Assembly (NCBI RefSeq): GCF_017876625.1
Contig: NZ_JAGIOH010000001.1
Span: 7,337,501 to 7,401,500 of the forward strand
DNA length: 64,000 bases
Reading direction: 5' to 3'
Source of the DNA: Streptomyces syringium
GTDB lineage: Bacteria; Actinomycetota; Actinomycetes; Streptomycetales; Streptomycetaceae
The notes under the pieces are model-generated. The model was not told the origin of the DNA. It was given only the letters and a program-made list of their open reading frames with translations, and did no database searches. The position numbers were made by a program, and so were the translations under genes. How positions within the stretch are numbered: the stretch's first letter is position 1; each line of letters opens with the position of its first letter. Below are positions 34,578-43,556 of this stretch, in pieces.

Positions 34578-36800
34578 GTGACTGACTCGACCATCATCTA
34601 TACGCACACCGACGAGGCCCCGGCCCTGGCGACGTATTCGTTCCTGCCTGTGGTCGAGGCGTACGCCTCGACGGCCGGGGTCACGGTGGAGAGCCGTGAC
34701 ATCTCCCTGGCCGGCCGCATCATCGCCAGCTTCCCGGAGCGTCTCCAGGAGGGCCAGCGCATCGACGACGCTCTCGCCGAGCTCGGCGAGCTGGCCAAGA
34801 CTCCCGGCGCGAACATCATCAAGCTGCCGAACATCTCGGCGTCCATCCCGCAGCTGAAGGCGGCCATCGCCGAGCTCCAGCAGCAGGGCTACGCGCTGCC
34901 GGACTACCCGGACGACCCGAAGACCGACGAGGACAAGGACGTCCGCGCGCGTTACGACAAGGTCAAGGGCAGCGCCGTCAACCCCGTGCTGCGCGAGGGC
35001 AACTCCGACCGCCGGGCACCCGCGTCGGTCAAGAACTACGCCAAGACGCACCCGCACCGCATGGGCGCCTGGACGGCCGACTCCAAGACCAACGTCGCCA
35101 CCATGGGTGTCGACGACTTCCGCTCCACCGAGAAGTCCGCGGTCGTCGCCGAGGCCGGCACGCTGCGCATCGAGCTCGCGGGTGACGACGGCTCCACCAC
35201 CGTCCTGCGCGAGTCGGTACCGGTGATCGCGGGCGAGGTCGTGGACGCCTCCGTCATGCGCGTCGCGGCGCTGCGCGAGTTCCTCGGCGAGCAGATCGCC
35301 CGCGCCAAGGCCGAGGGCGTGCTGTTCTCCGTGCACCTGAAGGCCACGATGATGAAGGTCTCCGACCCGATCGTCTTCGGCCACGTGGTGCGCGCCTTCT
35401 TCCCGAAGACGTTCGCGAAGTACGGCCAGGTCCTCATCGCGGCCGGCCTGTCGCCCAACGACGGCCTCGGCGGCATCTTCAAGGGCCTCGAGACGATGCC
35501 CCACCTGGGCGAGGAGATCAAGGCGTCCTTCGACGCCGAGCTCGCCGAGGGCCCCGCCCTCGCGATGGTCGACTCCGACAAGGGCATCACCAACCTGCAC
35601 GTCCCGAGCGACGTCATCGTCGACGCCTCCATGCCGGCGATGATCCGCACCTCCGGCCACATGTGGGGCCCGGACGGCCAGGAGGCCGACACCCTCGCCG
35701 TCCTCCCGGACAGCAGCTACGCCGGCGTGTACCAGGTCGTCATCGACGACTGCCGCGCCAACGGCGCCTTCGACCCCTCGACGATGGGCTCGGTGCCCAA
35801 CGTCGGTCTGATGGCGCAGAAGGCCGAGGAGTACGGCAGCCACGACAAGACCTTCGAGATCCCCGCCACCGGCACCGTGCGCGTCGTCGACGCCGCCGGC
35901 AACGTGGTCCTCGAGCAGGTCGTGGGCGCCGGCGACATCTTCCGCATGTGCCAGACCAAGGACGCGCCGATCCAGGACTGGGTCAAGCTCGCCGTCACCC
36001 GCGCCCGCGCGACCGGCGTCCCCGCCGTGTTCTGGCTCGACGAGGGCCGCGCGCACGACGCGACGCTCATCGCGAAGGTCAAGACGTACCTGGCCGAGCA
36101 CGACACCGACGGCCTGCAGATCGAGATCATGTCGCCGGTCGAGGCGACCGCGTTCTCCCTGGAGCGCATCCGCCGCGGCGAGGACACGATCTCGGTCACC
36201 GGCAACGTGCTGCGCGACTACCTGACCGACCTCTTCCCGATCCTGGAGCTCGGTACGAGCGCCAAGATGCTCTCGGTCGTCCCGCTCATGAACGGCGGCG
36301 GTCTGTTCGAGACCGGTGCCGGCGGCTCCGCGCCGAAGCACGTGCAGCAGCTCGTCAAGGAGAACTACCTGCGCTGGGACAGCCTGGGTGAGTTCCTCGC
36401 CCTCGCCGTCAGCTTCGAGCACCTCGCGCAGACCACGGGCAACGCGCGCGCCCAGGTGCTCGCGGACACCCTCGACCGCGCGACCGCCACGTTCCTCAAC
36501 GAGGACAAGTCGCCCAGCCGCCGCCTCGGTGGCATCGACAACCGTGGCAGCCACTTCTACCTGTCGCTCTTCTGGGCGCAGGAGCTGGCGGGCCAGACCG
36601 AGGACAAGCAGCTCGCGGAGGCGTTCGCCGCCCTCGCCAAGACGCTGGCCGAGCAGGAGCAGACCATCGTCGACGAGCTGATCGCGGTGCAGGGTTCGCC
36701 GGTCGACATCGGCGGCTACTACCAGCCCGACCCGGCCAAGGCCGCTGCCGTGATGCGTCCGTCGGCGACGTTCAACCAGGCCATCGCGACCCTGGGCTGA
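34578..36800 (+). CDS. icd: Isocitrate dehydrogenase, NADP-dependent, monomeric type
   Basis: This 740-residue enzyme matches the monomeric IDH family throughout: TDSTIIYTHTDEAPALATYS at the start, KLPNISASIPQL, HLKATMMKVSDPIVFGH and NRGSHFYLSLFWAQEL near the end. It oxidatively decarboxylates isocitrate to 2-oxoglutarate with NADP in the TCA cycle. GTG 34578 is chosen because GGAG precedes it and the conserved family start (TDSTIIYTHTDEA) begins at residue 2; an upstream in-frame ATG would add 23 unrelated residues. Codon use is strongly biased, as expected for a highly expressed core gene. It is a single-gene unit ending at a strong terminator. Confidence 0.97.
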   Translation: MTDSTIIYTHTDEAPALATYSFLPVVEAYASTAGVTVESRDISLAGRIIASFPERLQEGQRIDDALAELGELAKTPGANIIKLPNISASIPQLKAAIAELQQQGYALPDYPDDPKTDEDKDVRARYDKVKGSAVNPVLREGNSDRRAPASVKNYAKTHPHRMGAWTADSKTNVATMGVDDFRSTEKSAVVAEAGTLRIELAGDDGSTTVLRESVPVIAGEVVDASVMRVAALREFLGEQIARAKAEGVLFSVHLKATMMKVSDPIVFGHVVRAFFPKTFAKYGQVLIAAGLSPNDGLGGIFKGLETMPHLGEEIKASFDAELAEGPALAMVDSDKGITNLHVPSDVIVDASMPAMIRTSGHMWGPDGQEADTLAVLPDSSYAGVYQVVIDDCRANGAFDPSTMGSVPNVGLMAQKAEEYGSHDKTFEIPATGTVRVVDAAGNVVLEQVVGAGDIFRMCQTKDAPIQDWVKLAVTRARATGVPAVFWLDEGRAHDATLIAKVKTYLAEHDTDGLQIEIMSPVEATAFSLERIRRGEDTISVTGNVLRDYLTDLFPILELGTSAKMLSVVPLMNGGGLFETGAGGSAPKHVQQLVKENYLRWDSLGEFLALAVSFEHLAQTTGNARAQVLADTLDRATATFLNEDKSPSRRLGGIDNRGSHFYLSLFWAQELAGQTEDKQLAEAFAALAKTLAEQEQTIVDELIAVQGSPVDIGGYYQPDPAKAAAVMRPSATFNQAIATLG

Positions 36801-36837
36801 CCTTCCCGACACGGGCGTGCCACTGCGCCCGTACGCC

Positions 36838-36885
36838 GATGCCGCCCCGGCCGGACTTCCCTCCGGCCGGGGCGGCATCGTTTTC
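36838..36885. terminator. Bidirectional terminator between icd and flavohemoprotein gene
   Basis: An 18-bp perfect stem (36838-36855 with 36862-36879) has a 6-nt loop and is followed by GTTTTC. It lies between two convergent genes and can serve both strands, although the T-run is on the icd side. Confidence 0.9.
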
Positions 36886-36917
36886 CCGGGGACGGGCGGT
36901 CCCGCCCCGCCGACCGG

Positions 36918-38210
36918 TCAGCCGCCGTCCGCCGCCGCCCCGCCGACGGCCCTCCGGGCGCCGGCCGGCGGTGCGGTGACGGGCAGCGGGTCGTGCCGGA
37001 CGCGTGCGGCCGGCAGCCGGGCAGCGGCGAGCCGGTCCACGGTGGCACCCACCAGCGCGGGCGGGCCGCTGACGAACGCGACGTGCTCGGACCAGTCGCC
37101 GTGCCGCCCCACGACCTCCGCCAGCCGGCGGTACGGGTCCGTCGCCGGGCCCTCGCCGAGCACCGGGACCACGCGCAACCACGGATGGCGGCGCTCCAGG
37201 TCCGTCGGCGACTCGATGTCGTACAGCCCGGACCGGGCGTCGAGGAACAGATGCGCCGTGCGGTGGGCGGTCCGGCGTGCGGCCAGCTCCTCCAGCAGCG
37301 CCTTGGCGGGGGCCCAGCCGGTATCGCCCGCCACCAGCAGCACATCGCGCGTCAGCGGGTCGTCGAGCGTCATCGTCCCGCCCGCCGGGCCGAGCCGCAG
37401 GGTGTCCCCGACCCGGGTGTGCGCCACCAGGGCCTCGCTCACTCCGCCCGTTCCGGTCCGCCGGACATGGAACTCCAACTCGCCGTCCGGCCACGGGGCG
37501 CGGGCGAGGGAGTACTGCCGCCAGGCCTGCGGCAGCAACGGCGATGCCACCGAGGCGTACTGCCCGGCCCGGTAGGGATAGGGCTCGTGCGGGCGCACCC
37601 GCAGCACCGCAAGGCCCGGGCGCCGTACCTGGTGCGCCGTCACCGTCGCCTGCCACGCGGGGGGTTCGGCCAGGGCGGCCTCCGCGCCCTCGACCATGGC
37701 CGCCACGGCGAACCGCAGCATGCGCAGCCACGCCCCCTCCATCGCCTCGTTCCACCGCGGGCCCGCCGAGCGGTGCAGCGCCTCACGCAGCGCCGTCTCG
37801 AACGTCGCGAAGTGCGCGGGCCGCACCCCGAGTTTGCGGTGATCGCGCCCGAGCCGGGTGAAGACCGCCACGATCTCCTCGGGGCGGTGCAGATGGTCGA
37901 TCAGATAACGGAGGATGTCCGCCAGGTGCTTGCGCTGGAACTCCATGGACGCGGGAAACAACGACCGCAGGAACGGCCGCTGCGCGAACATCGCGTCATA
38001 GAGATGCGAGATCAAGCCGTCGAAGGGTGTCACCAGGTCGAGATGGTGTGTGATCACCCGCTGATCGGCCGCCCCGTCGTACGTTCGCGCCGCTTCGTGC
38101 ACGGCAGGGGCGCCGTCCGGGCGTTGCCCCGGGGTCAGGAGCTGTCGGCGCAGCCGCATCGCGTCGTGCCGGGCGAGCAAGGCGTGGTAATCGGCGTTGA
38201 CGGTGGTCAC
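36918..38210 (-). CDS. Flavohemoprotein (globin plus FAD/NAD reductase)
   Basis: This is 430 residues from GTG 38210, which follows GAGGAG. The N-terminal globin (about 55-200) carries FDGLISHLYDAMF and the RDHRKLGV block expected to supply the proximal heme histidine. The reductase half has the FAD motif YRAGQYASVASP, RQYSLAR and an NAD-binding segment VLLVAGDTGWAPAKALL. Family members oxidise nitric oxide to nitrate or act as globin reductases. It is divergent from a DevR-like response regulator, with a palindromic site between them, which fits hypoxia or NO control. The family architecture is firm; NO as physiological substrate is inferred. Confidence 0.9.
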   Translation of the reverse strand: MTTVNADYHALLARHDAMRLRRQLLTPGQRPDGAPAVHEAARTYDGAADQRVITHHLDLVTPFDGLISHLYDAMFAQRPFLRSLFPASMEFQRKHLADILRYLIDHLHRPEEIVAVFTRLGRDHRKLGVRPAHFATFETALREALHRSAGPRWNEAMEGAWLRMLRFAVAAMVEGAEAALAEPPAWQATVTAHQVRRPGLAVLRVRPHEPYPYRAGQYASVASPLLPQAWRQYSLARAPWPDGELEFHVRRTGTGGVSEALVAHTRVGDTLRLGPAGGTMTLDDPLTRDVLLVAGDTGWAPAKALLEELAARRTAHRTAHLFLDARSGLYDIESPTDLERRHPWLRVVPVLGEGPATDPYRRLAEVVGRHGDWSEHVAFVSGPPALVGATVDRLAAARLPAARVRHDPLPVTAPPAGARRAVGGAAADGG

Positions 38211-38522
38211 GGTCGGCAGCTCCTCACGCGGGCGGGCACCCCGCACTGACGGACCCGCCGATCGGGCCCGTACGACGATCCGGCCCGGTCGGCGGGCGGG
38301 TCGCGTCAGTATGGCAACGCCCCCGAGGGACCGGACGGCCCTATTCCCCAGGGCCGTTCGGCCCTGTCCGCCGGGCGCCCGGCGGGTGTGGGCTGGCGAC
38401 GCCGACCGGTGCGCCCGGGACCGGCGGGGCCCTTGGCGCTGCCCCGGCGGTCCCGGACATACTGGGAGCTCCGCCAGTGGAGCGGCATTCCCGGACGCCC
38501 CGTCAGACAGAGTGAGCAGCAC
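38211..38522. other. Divergent promoter region, flavohemoprotein / response regulator
   Basis: This 312-bp gap lies between divergent starts and probably holds promoters for both genes. The one clear element is the 18-bp palindrome at 38349-38366. I see no gene in it. Confidence 0.6.
38349..38366. promoter_or_regulatory. 18-bp palindrome, candidate DevR/OsdR-type operator
   Basis: CAGGGCCGTTCGGCCCTG is a perfect inverted repeat midway between the flavohemoprotein and DevR-like genes. Actinobacterial dormancy/hypoxia regulators bind GGGnC...GnCCC palindromes, so autoregulation by the adjacent response regulator is plausible. Confidence 0.5.
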
Positions 38523-39224
38523 ATGGACCAGCACGCCGCGCCCCTGCGCGTCTTCATCCTCGACGATCACGAGGTGGTACGCCGCGGGGTGTGCGATCTC
38601 CTCGAAGCGGAGCAGGACATCGAGGTGGTGGGGGAGGCGGCCAACGGCCGGGAGGCCCTCTCGCGAGTGCCCGCCACCCGTCCGCACGTGGCGATCCTCG
38701 ACGTACGGCTCGGGGAGCCCGGTGCGGAGGGGGGCGATCACGAAGGCATCGAGGTGTGCCGGGAACTGCGGGCGATGATGCCGGAGCTGGCCTGTCTGAT
38801 GCTGACGTCCTTCGACGACGACGAGGCCCTGTTCGACGCCATCATGGCGGGCGCCGCCGGTTACGTCCTCAAGCAGATCAACGGCTCGGACCTGGTGACC
38901 GCGGTACGTACCGTGGCCACGGGCAAGTCGATGCTGGACCCGCGCACGGCTTCCCGGGTGATGGAACGGCTGCGCGTGCCACGGCGCCCGGAGGTGCCCG
39001 AGCCCGAGCCGGACCTGCTCTCGCCCCGGGAACGGCAGATCCTGGAGCTGATAGGGGAGGGGCTGACCAACCGTCAGATCGCCGACCGGCTGTTCCTCGC
39101 CGAGAAAACCGTCAAGAACCGCGTGTCCTCCCTGCTGGCCAAGCTGGGCGTGGGCCGGCGTGTCCAGGCCGCGGAGATCGCGGGCCGCCTCCGGGGACAG
39201 CGCGAGGGGCGCGGCGCCCGTTAG
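38523..39224 (+). CDS. DevR/NarL-type response regulator
   Basis: This is a 233-residue two-domain regulator from ATG 38523. The receiver (about 8-135) has the acidic pair in FILDDHE, the phospho-acceptor Asp in AILDVRLG (unusually followed by a longer loop, GEPGAEGGDHEG), Thr/Ser in MLTSF and Lys in VLKQ. The C-terminal LuxR helix-turn-helix reads LSPRERQILELIGEGLTNRQIA, then KTVKNRVSSLLAKL. It converges with the GAF histidine kinase gene 7 bp away, its likely partner. This pair resembles the DevR/DevS (DosR) hypoxia-NO system. Confidence 0.93.
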   Translation: MDQHAAPLRVFILDDHEVVRRGVCDLLEAEQDIEVVGEAANGREALSRVPATRPHVAILDVRLGEPGAEGGDHEGIEVCRELRAMMPELACLMLTSFDDDEALFDAIMAGAAGYVLKQINGSDLVTAVRTVATGKSMLDPRTASRVMERLRVPRRPEVPEPEPDLLSPRERQILELIGEGLTNRQIADRLFLAEKTVKNRVSSLLAKLGVGRRVQAAEIAGRLRGQREGRGAR

Positions 39225-39231
39225 CCGCAGG

Positions 39232-40917
39232 TCACTCGGGCAGCGGCACGCGCCACACGATGCGGGTACCGCCCGAGGGCCCCGACCCGACCGTCAGGGC
39301 GCCGTCGTGGAGTTCGGCACGGGAGCGCATATTGGCCAGCCCCCCGGTGTGGCCGCCGCCCCTGCCGATGCCCACGCCGTCGTCCGTCACGGTCAGCGTC
39401 ACATGGCCGTCCACGACCAGGGCGACGTCCACCCGGCGGGCCCGTGCGTGCCGGGTCGCGTTGCTGAGGGCCTCGGCCGTCACCGCCAGTATCTGCTCGG
39501 CCAGTTCGTCCGGGACGTTGGTGTCCGCCGGGCCCTCGATCCGCAGGGACGGGGGGAAGCCGAGGGTGCGGGCGGCGGCCTGAGCGGTCTCGGCCATGCG
39601 GCGGCGCAGGCTCGGCCCGCCGTCCCCGGTCGTACGGAGCGCGAAGATCGTCGACCGGATGATCTGGATGGTGGTGTCCAGGTCGTTCACCGCGCGGCCG
39701 ACCCGCTCGGCCGCCTCCGGCCGGTCGATGAGGCGGGTGGCGCTCTGCAGGGTCATGCCGGTGGCGAAGAGCCGCTGGATCGCCAGGTCGTGCAGATCCC
39801 GGGCGATGCGGTCACGGTCGTGCAGCACGGCCAGCTCCTCCGACTCGGCACGGTGCCGGGCGAGTTCGAGGGCGATGGCGGCCTGATCGGCGAAGCCCGA
39901 GATCAGCTTCACCTCGAAGTCGTCGAAGGCGGGCCGTCCGGCCAGCCGGCTCAGCCGCAGTGCCCCGGAGGCCCTCGCGTCCGCCCGTAACGGGACCGCG
40001 ACGGTGGGACCGCACCCCTCCTCGGCGTCCCCGTCGAGAGGGTACGCCCGAGGATCGGTACGGACGTCGGGGCTGGCCACCGGGGACCCGGTGCGCGCGG
40101 CCAGGCCGGCCAGCGACGCCTCGGCCGGCACGACCAGCCCGCCGATGCGGTCCGCGCCGTGGCCGTCGGCCACCTCCACCATCAGCCTGTCCGGCGCCCC
40201 TTCCGCGGAGGACGGCGACGGCACGGGAAGCAGCACGGCGGCGCGGTCGGCGCTCGCGACCTCCCTCGCACGCTCGGCGATCAGACGCAGCACCGAAGAG
40301 GAGTCGGTACCGGACAGCAGACTGCGGGTGATCTCGCCGAGGGCCTCCAGCCAGCGCTCCCGTCGGCGGCTCTCGTGGTACAGGCGGGCGTTGTCGATGG
40401 CCACACCGGCCGCGATGGACAGGGTGCTCAGCACCGCCTCGTCGTCCTCGTCGAAGGACGCCCCGCCCCGCTTCTCCGTGAGGTACAGATTGCCGAAGAC
40501 CTCGTCGCGGACCCGGACCGGCACCCCCAGGAACGTGCGCATCGGCGGGTGGTGCTCGGGAAAGCCGTAACTGTGCGGGTGGTCCGACAGATCGGTGAGT
40601 CTGAGCGGTACGGGATTGCTGATGAGTTCGCCGAGAATGCCCCGACCGCAGGGTGCGCGGCCGATCCGCGCCGCGAGTTCGTCGGACATCCCCACGGGCA
40701 GGAACTCCGAGAGCCGCTGCCCGTCGCCGACCACGCCGAGCGCCCCGTATTCCGCGTCCGTCAGCGTGACTGCCGCCTGGACGATGCCCCGCAGAACCTG
40801 GGGCAGTTCGAGCCCGTGGCCCAGGCTCATGACAGCGTCGAGCAGGCTGTGGACCCGGTCCGGTCCAAGGGGCTGCGGCCGTCGCGCCGACTGCGTCTGA
40901 TCTGCGGTTTTGGACAT
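39232..40917 (-). CDS. GAF-domain sensor histidine kinase, DevS-like, with a TTA codon
   Basis: This 561-residue cytosolic kinase has no membrane segment. Two GAF domains (about 20-170 and 195-350) precede a HisKA_3 dimerisation domain with the phospho-histidine box RIARDLHDLAIQRLF (about 378-392) and an HATPase_c domain (VTAEALSNATRHARA, DDGVGIG). In DevS/DosT the first GAF holds heme that senses O2, NO or CO; whether heme binds here cannot be told by eye. Leu310 is encoded by TTA (39988-39990, opposite strand). Its partner is probably the convergent response regulator. Confidence 0.92.
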   Translation of the reverse strand: MSKTADQTQSARRPQPLGPDRVHSLLDAVMSLGHGLELPQVLRGIVQAAVTLTDAEYGALGVVGDGQRLSEFLPVGMSDELAARIGRAPCGRGILGELISNPVPLRLTDLSDHPHSYGFPEHHPPMRTFLGVPVRVRDEVFGNLYLTEKRGGASFDEDDEAVLSTLSIAAGVAIDNARLYHESRRRERWLEALGEITRSLLSGTDSSSVLRLIAERAREVASADRAAVLLPVPSPSSAEGAPDRLMVEVADGHGADRIGGLVVPAEASLAGLAARTGSPVASPDVRTDPRAYPLDGDAEEGCGPTVAVPLRADARASGALRLSRLAGRPAFDDFEVKLISGFADQAAIALELARHRAESEELAVLHDRDRIARDLHDLAIQRLFATGMTLQSATRLIDRPEAAERVGRAVNDLDTTIQIIRSTIFALRTTGDGGPSLRRRMAETAQAAARTLGFPPSLRIEGPADTNVPDELAEQILAVTAEALSNATRHARARRVDVALVVDGHVTLTVTDDGVGIGRGGGHTGGLANMRSRAELHDGALTVGSGPSGGTRIVWRVPLPE

Positions 40918-41180
40918 GACTGCTCCCCTGGCCCGTGCCTGGTGAGCAGCCTACGCCAGCGCCGGGCGAGGCCCGCGCGGGGGCCCGGGAGGAAACTCGG
41001 GAAGGGGCACCCGCATCGGCAAGTGTTCGACGGGGCCCGGCTGTTCGAGAGGGCGACCGACTTTCCGGGGTGCAACTCCCCTCCGACGAGTGGTTTGCCC
41101 GTGTGCGGACGAGCCGCCCCGATCGCCTTGGCGACACTGGCCGGTGGGCAACACGATGATCTCAACAGCGGGGGGACGAA

Positions 41181-43523
41181 ATGGCCGCCGGTACGGTTCT
41201 GTTCGCGCTGCGCGAGGACCCAGGGGCAGAGGGTTCCGAAGGCGACCAGTTGCGCAGGATCCGCAAGGCGGTGGAAGCCCAGGGGCTGGACGTGCGCTGG
41301 GCGCGTACCGCGGCCGACGCACGGGCGGTGCTGCGCACGGAAGCGGGCCTCGCGGCCGCCGTCGTGGCATGGGACCTCCCCCCGGGCGAGCGCGCCAAGG
41401 ACGAGCCGGGCGGCGCCGCGGTGCTGCACCAGATCGGCCGGCGCTTCAAGAACCTGCCCGTCCTGCTCGTCATGACGGACGAGGCCGACGAGGACCTCGA
41501 CCGGCTGCCGCTGTGGGTGTCGGAGACGGTGGTCGGCTACATCTGGCCGTTGGAGGACACCCCGGCCTTCATCGCCGGACGGATCGTCAGCGCCGCGCGT
41601 GCCTACAGCGAGGCCGTGCTCCCGCCGTTCTTCAAGGCGCTGCGGCACTTCGACGACGCCCACGAGTACTCCTGGCACACCCCGGCACACGCGGGCGGCG
41701 TCGCCTTCCTGAAGTCACCCGTCGGACGGGCCTTCTTCGACTACTACGGGGAGCGGCTCTTCCGCAGCGACCTGTCCATCTCCGTCGAGGAACTGGGGTC
41801 CCTCTTCGAGCACACCGGTCCGATCGGGGAAGCGGAGCGCAACGCCGCCCGGATCTTCGGCGCCGAGCGCACCTACTTCGTGCTCCACGGTGACTCCACC
41901 GCGGACCGCATGGTCGGCCACTTCTGCGTCTCCCACGACGAGATCGCGCTGGTGGACCGCAACTGCCACAAGTCCGTGCTGCACGGCCTGGTCCTGTCGG
42001 GTGCCCGACCGGTCTACCTCGTCCCCACCCGCAACGGCTACGGGCTGGCCGGCCCGCTGCCGCCCGCCGGGATCGGGGCGGCGGCGGTGGCGGACCGGAT
42101 CGCCCGCAACCCGCTGACAGCCGACGCGAGGTCACCCCGGGCCGAGTACGCCGTGCTCACCAACTCCACCTACGACGGGCTCTGTTACGACGCCGTGCGC
42201 GTCGCGCGGGAACTCGCCCCCAGCACCCCGCGGCTCCACTTCGACGAGGCGTGGTTCGCCTACGCGCGCTTCCACCCCCTCTACGCCGGGCGCTACGGGA
42301 TGTCCGTGGGCCCCGACACCTTCGACGGACCCGAACGCCCCACGGTCTTCGCGACCCAGTCCACGCACAAGCTGCTGGCCGCGCTGTCCCAGAGCGCCAT
42401 GGTGCACGTCAAACCCGCCCCCAGGGCCCCGGTGGAACACGAGCGCTTCAACGAGGCGTTCATGATGCACGGCACCACCTCGCCGCTCTACCCCGCCATC
42501 GCCTCCCTCGATGTGGCCGCCGGGATGATGGACGGCCCCCAGGGGCACTGGCTGATCGACGAGGCGGTCACCGAGGCCATCCGGTTCCGTCAGGCCGTGG
42601 TCCGCACCGGCAGGCGCATCGCGGCCGCCGGGGACCGGCCCGCCTGGTTCTTCGGCGTCTGGCAGCCCGAGACCGTCACCGACCCGGCCACCGGCGCACC
42701 GCACGCCTTCGCCGACGCACCGGCCGAGCTGCTGCGCACCCGGTCCTCCTGCTGGCAGCTGGAACCGGACGCCGACTGGCACGGCTTCGCGGGACTCGGC
42801 GAGGGCTACGCCCTGCTGGACCCGGTCAAGGTGACCCTCACCTGCCCCGGCATCGATGCCACCGGGCAGACGGCCGACCGGGGCATCCCCGCCCGGATCC
42901 TGACGGCCTACCTGGCGACCCGGAACATCGTGGTGGAGAAGACCGACACCTACACCACCCTCATCCTCTTCTCCATGGGCATCACCAAGGGCAAGTGGGG
43001 CACGCTGCTGGACGCCTTGATGGACTTCAAGGCGCTCTACGACGCCGACACACCGCTCGATCAGGTGCTGCCCGGCCTTCTCGCGCAGTACCCCCGGCGC
43101 TACGACGGGACGACGTTGCGGGAGCTGTGCCAGTCCATGCACGAGCACCTGCGCCGGGCCGATCTGGTCACCTTGCTGGACACGGCCTTCCAGGAACTGC
43201 CGGAGCCGGTCGCGCCGCCCCAGTGGTGCTACCAGCAGCTGATCCGGGAGGGCACCGAGCGGGTCGGGCTCGCCGACGCCGCGGACCGGGTGGCGGCGGC
43301 CATGATCACCGTGACGCCGCCCGGAATCCCCGTCCTGATGCCCGGCGAGTCCACCGGCGGCCCCGATGGGCCCCTGCTGCGTTACCTCGGTGCGCTGGAG
43401 GCCTTCGACCGGGAGTTCCCCGGATTCCGCAGCGAGACCCACGGAGTGACCGTCGACCCCGACACCGGTGACTATCTGATCGAGTGCGTACGTCCGGACC
43501 GTTCGGCCGCCCTCCGGCACTGA
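41181..43523 (+). CDS. Orn/Lys/Arg decarboxylase, PLP-dependent
   Basis: This 780-residue enzyme of the inducible (biodegradative) basic amino acid decarboxylase family starts at ATG 41181 after GGGGGGA. It has an N-terminal receiver-like wing domain (about 1-135), the PLP core with HTPAHAGG, HGDSTADRM, LHFDEAWFAY and the Schiff-base lysine K397 in QSTHKLLAALSQ, and the C-terminal domain (from about 590). These enzymes consume a proton and are usually acid- or oxygen-limitation-induced. It sits next to the DevR/DevS-like pair, but the 263-bp gap before it shows no clear shared palindrome. The preferred substrate (Arg, Lys or Orn) is not resolved. Confidence 0.9.
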   Translation: MAAGTVLFALREDPGAEGSEGDQLRRIRKAVEAQGLDVRWARTAADARAVLRTEAGLAAAVVAWDLPPGERAKDEPGGAAVLHQIGRRFKNLPVLLVMTDEADEDLDRLPLWVSETVVGYIWPLEDTPAFIAGRIVSAARAYSEAVLPPFFKALRHFDDAHEYSWHTPAHAGGVAFLKSPVGRAFFDYYGERLFRSDLSISVEELGSLFEHTGPIGEAERNAARIFGAERTYFVLHGDSTADRMVGHFCVSHDEIALVDRNCHKSVLHGLVLSGARPVYLVPTRNGYGLAGPLPPAGIGAAAVADRIARNPLTADARSPRAEYAVLTNSTYDGLCYDAVRVARELAPSTPRLHFDEAWFAYARFHPLYAGRYGMSVGPDTFDGPERPTVFATQSTHKLLAALSQSAMVHVKPAPRAPVEHERFNEAFMMHGTTSPLYPAIASLDVAAGMMDGPQGHWLIDEAVTEAIRFRQAVVRTGRRIAAAGDRPAWFFGVWQPETVTDPATGAPHAFADAPAELLRTRSSCWQLEPDADWHGFAGLGEGYALLDPVKVTLTCPGIDATGQTADRGIPARILTAYLATRNIVVEKTDTYTTLILFSMGITKGKWGTLLDALMDFKALYDADTPLDQVLPGLLAQYPRRYDGTTLRELCQSMHEHLRRADLVTLLDTAFQELPEPVAPPQWCYQQLIREGTERVGLADAADRVAAAMITVTPPGIPVLMPGESTGGPDGPLLRYLGALEAFDREFPGFRSETHGVTVDPDTGDYLIECVRPDRSAALRH

Positions 43524-43556
43524 CCGAATCTCGGAACTCGCGGAAGGCTGTGCGGC

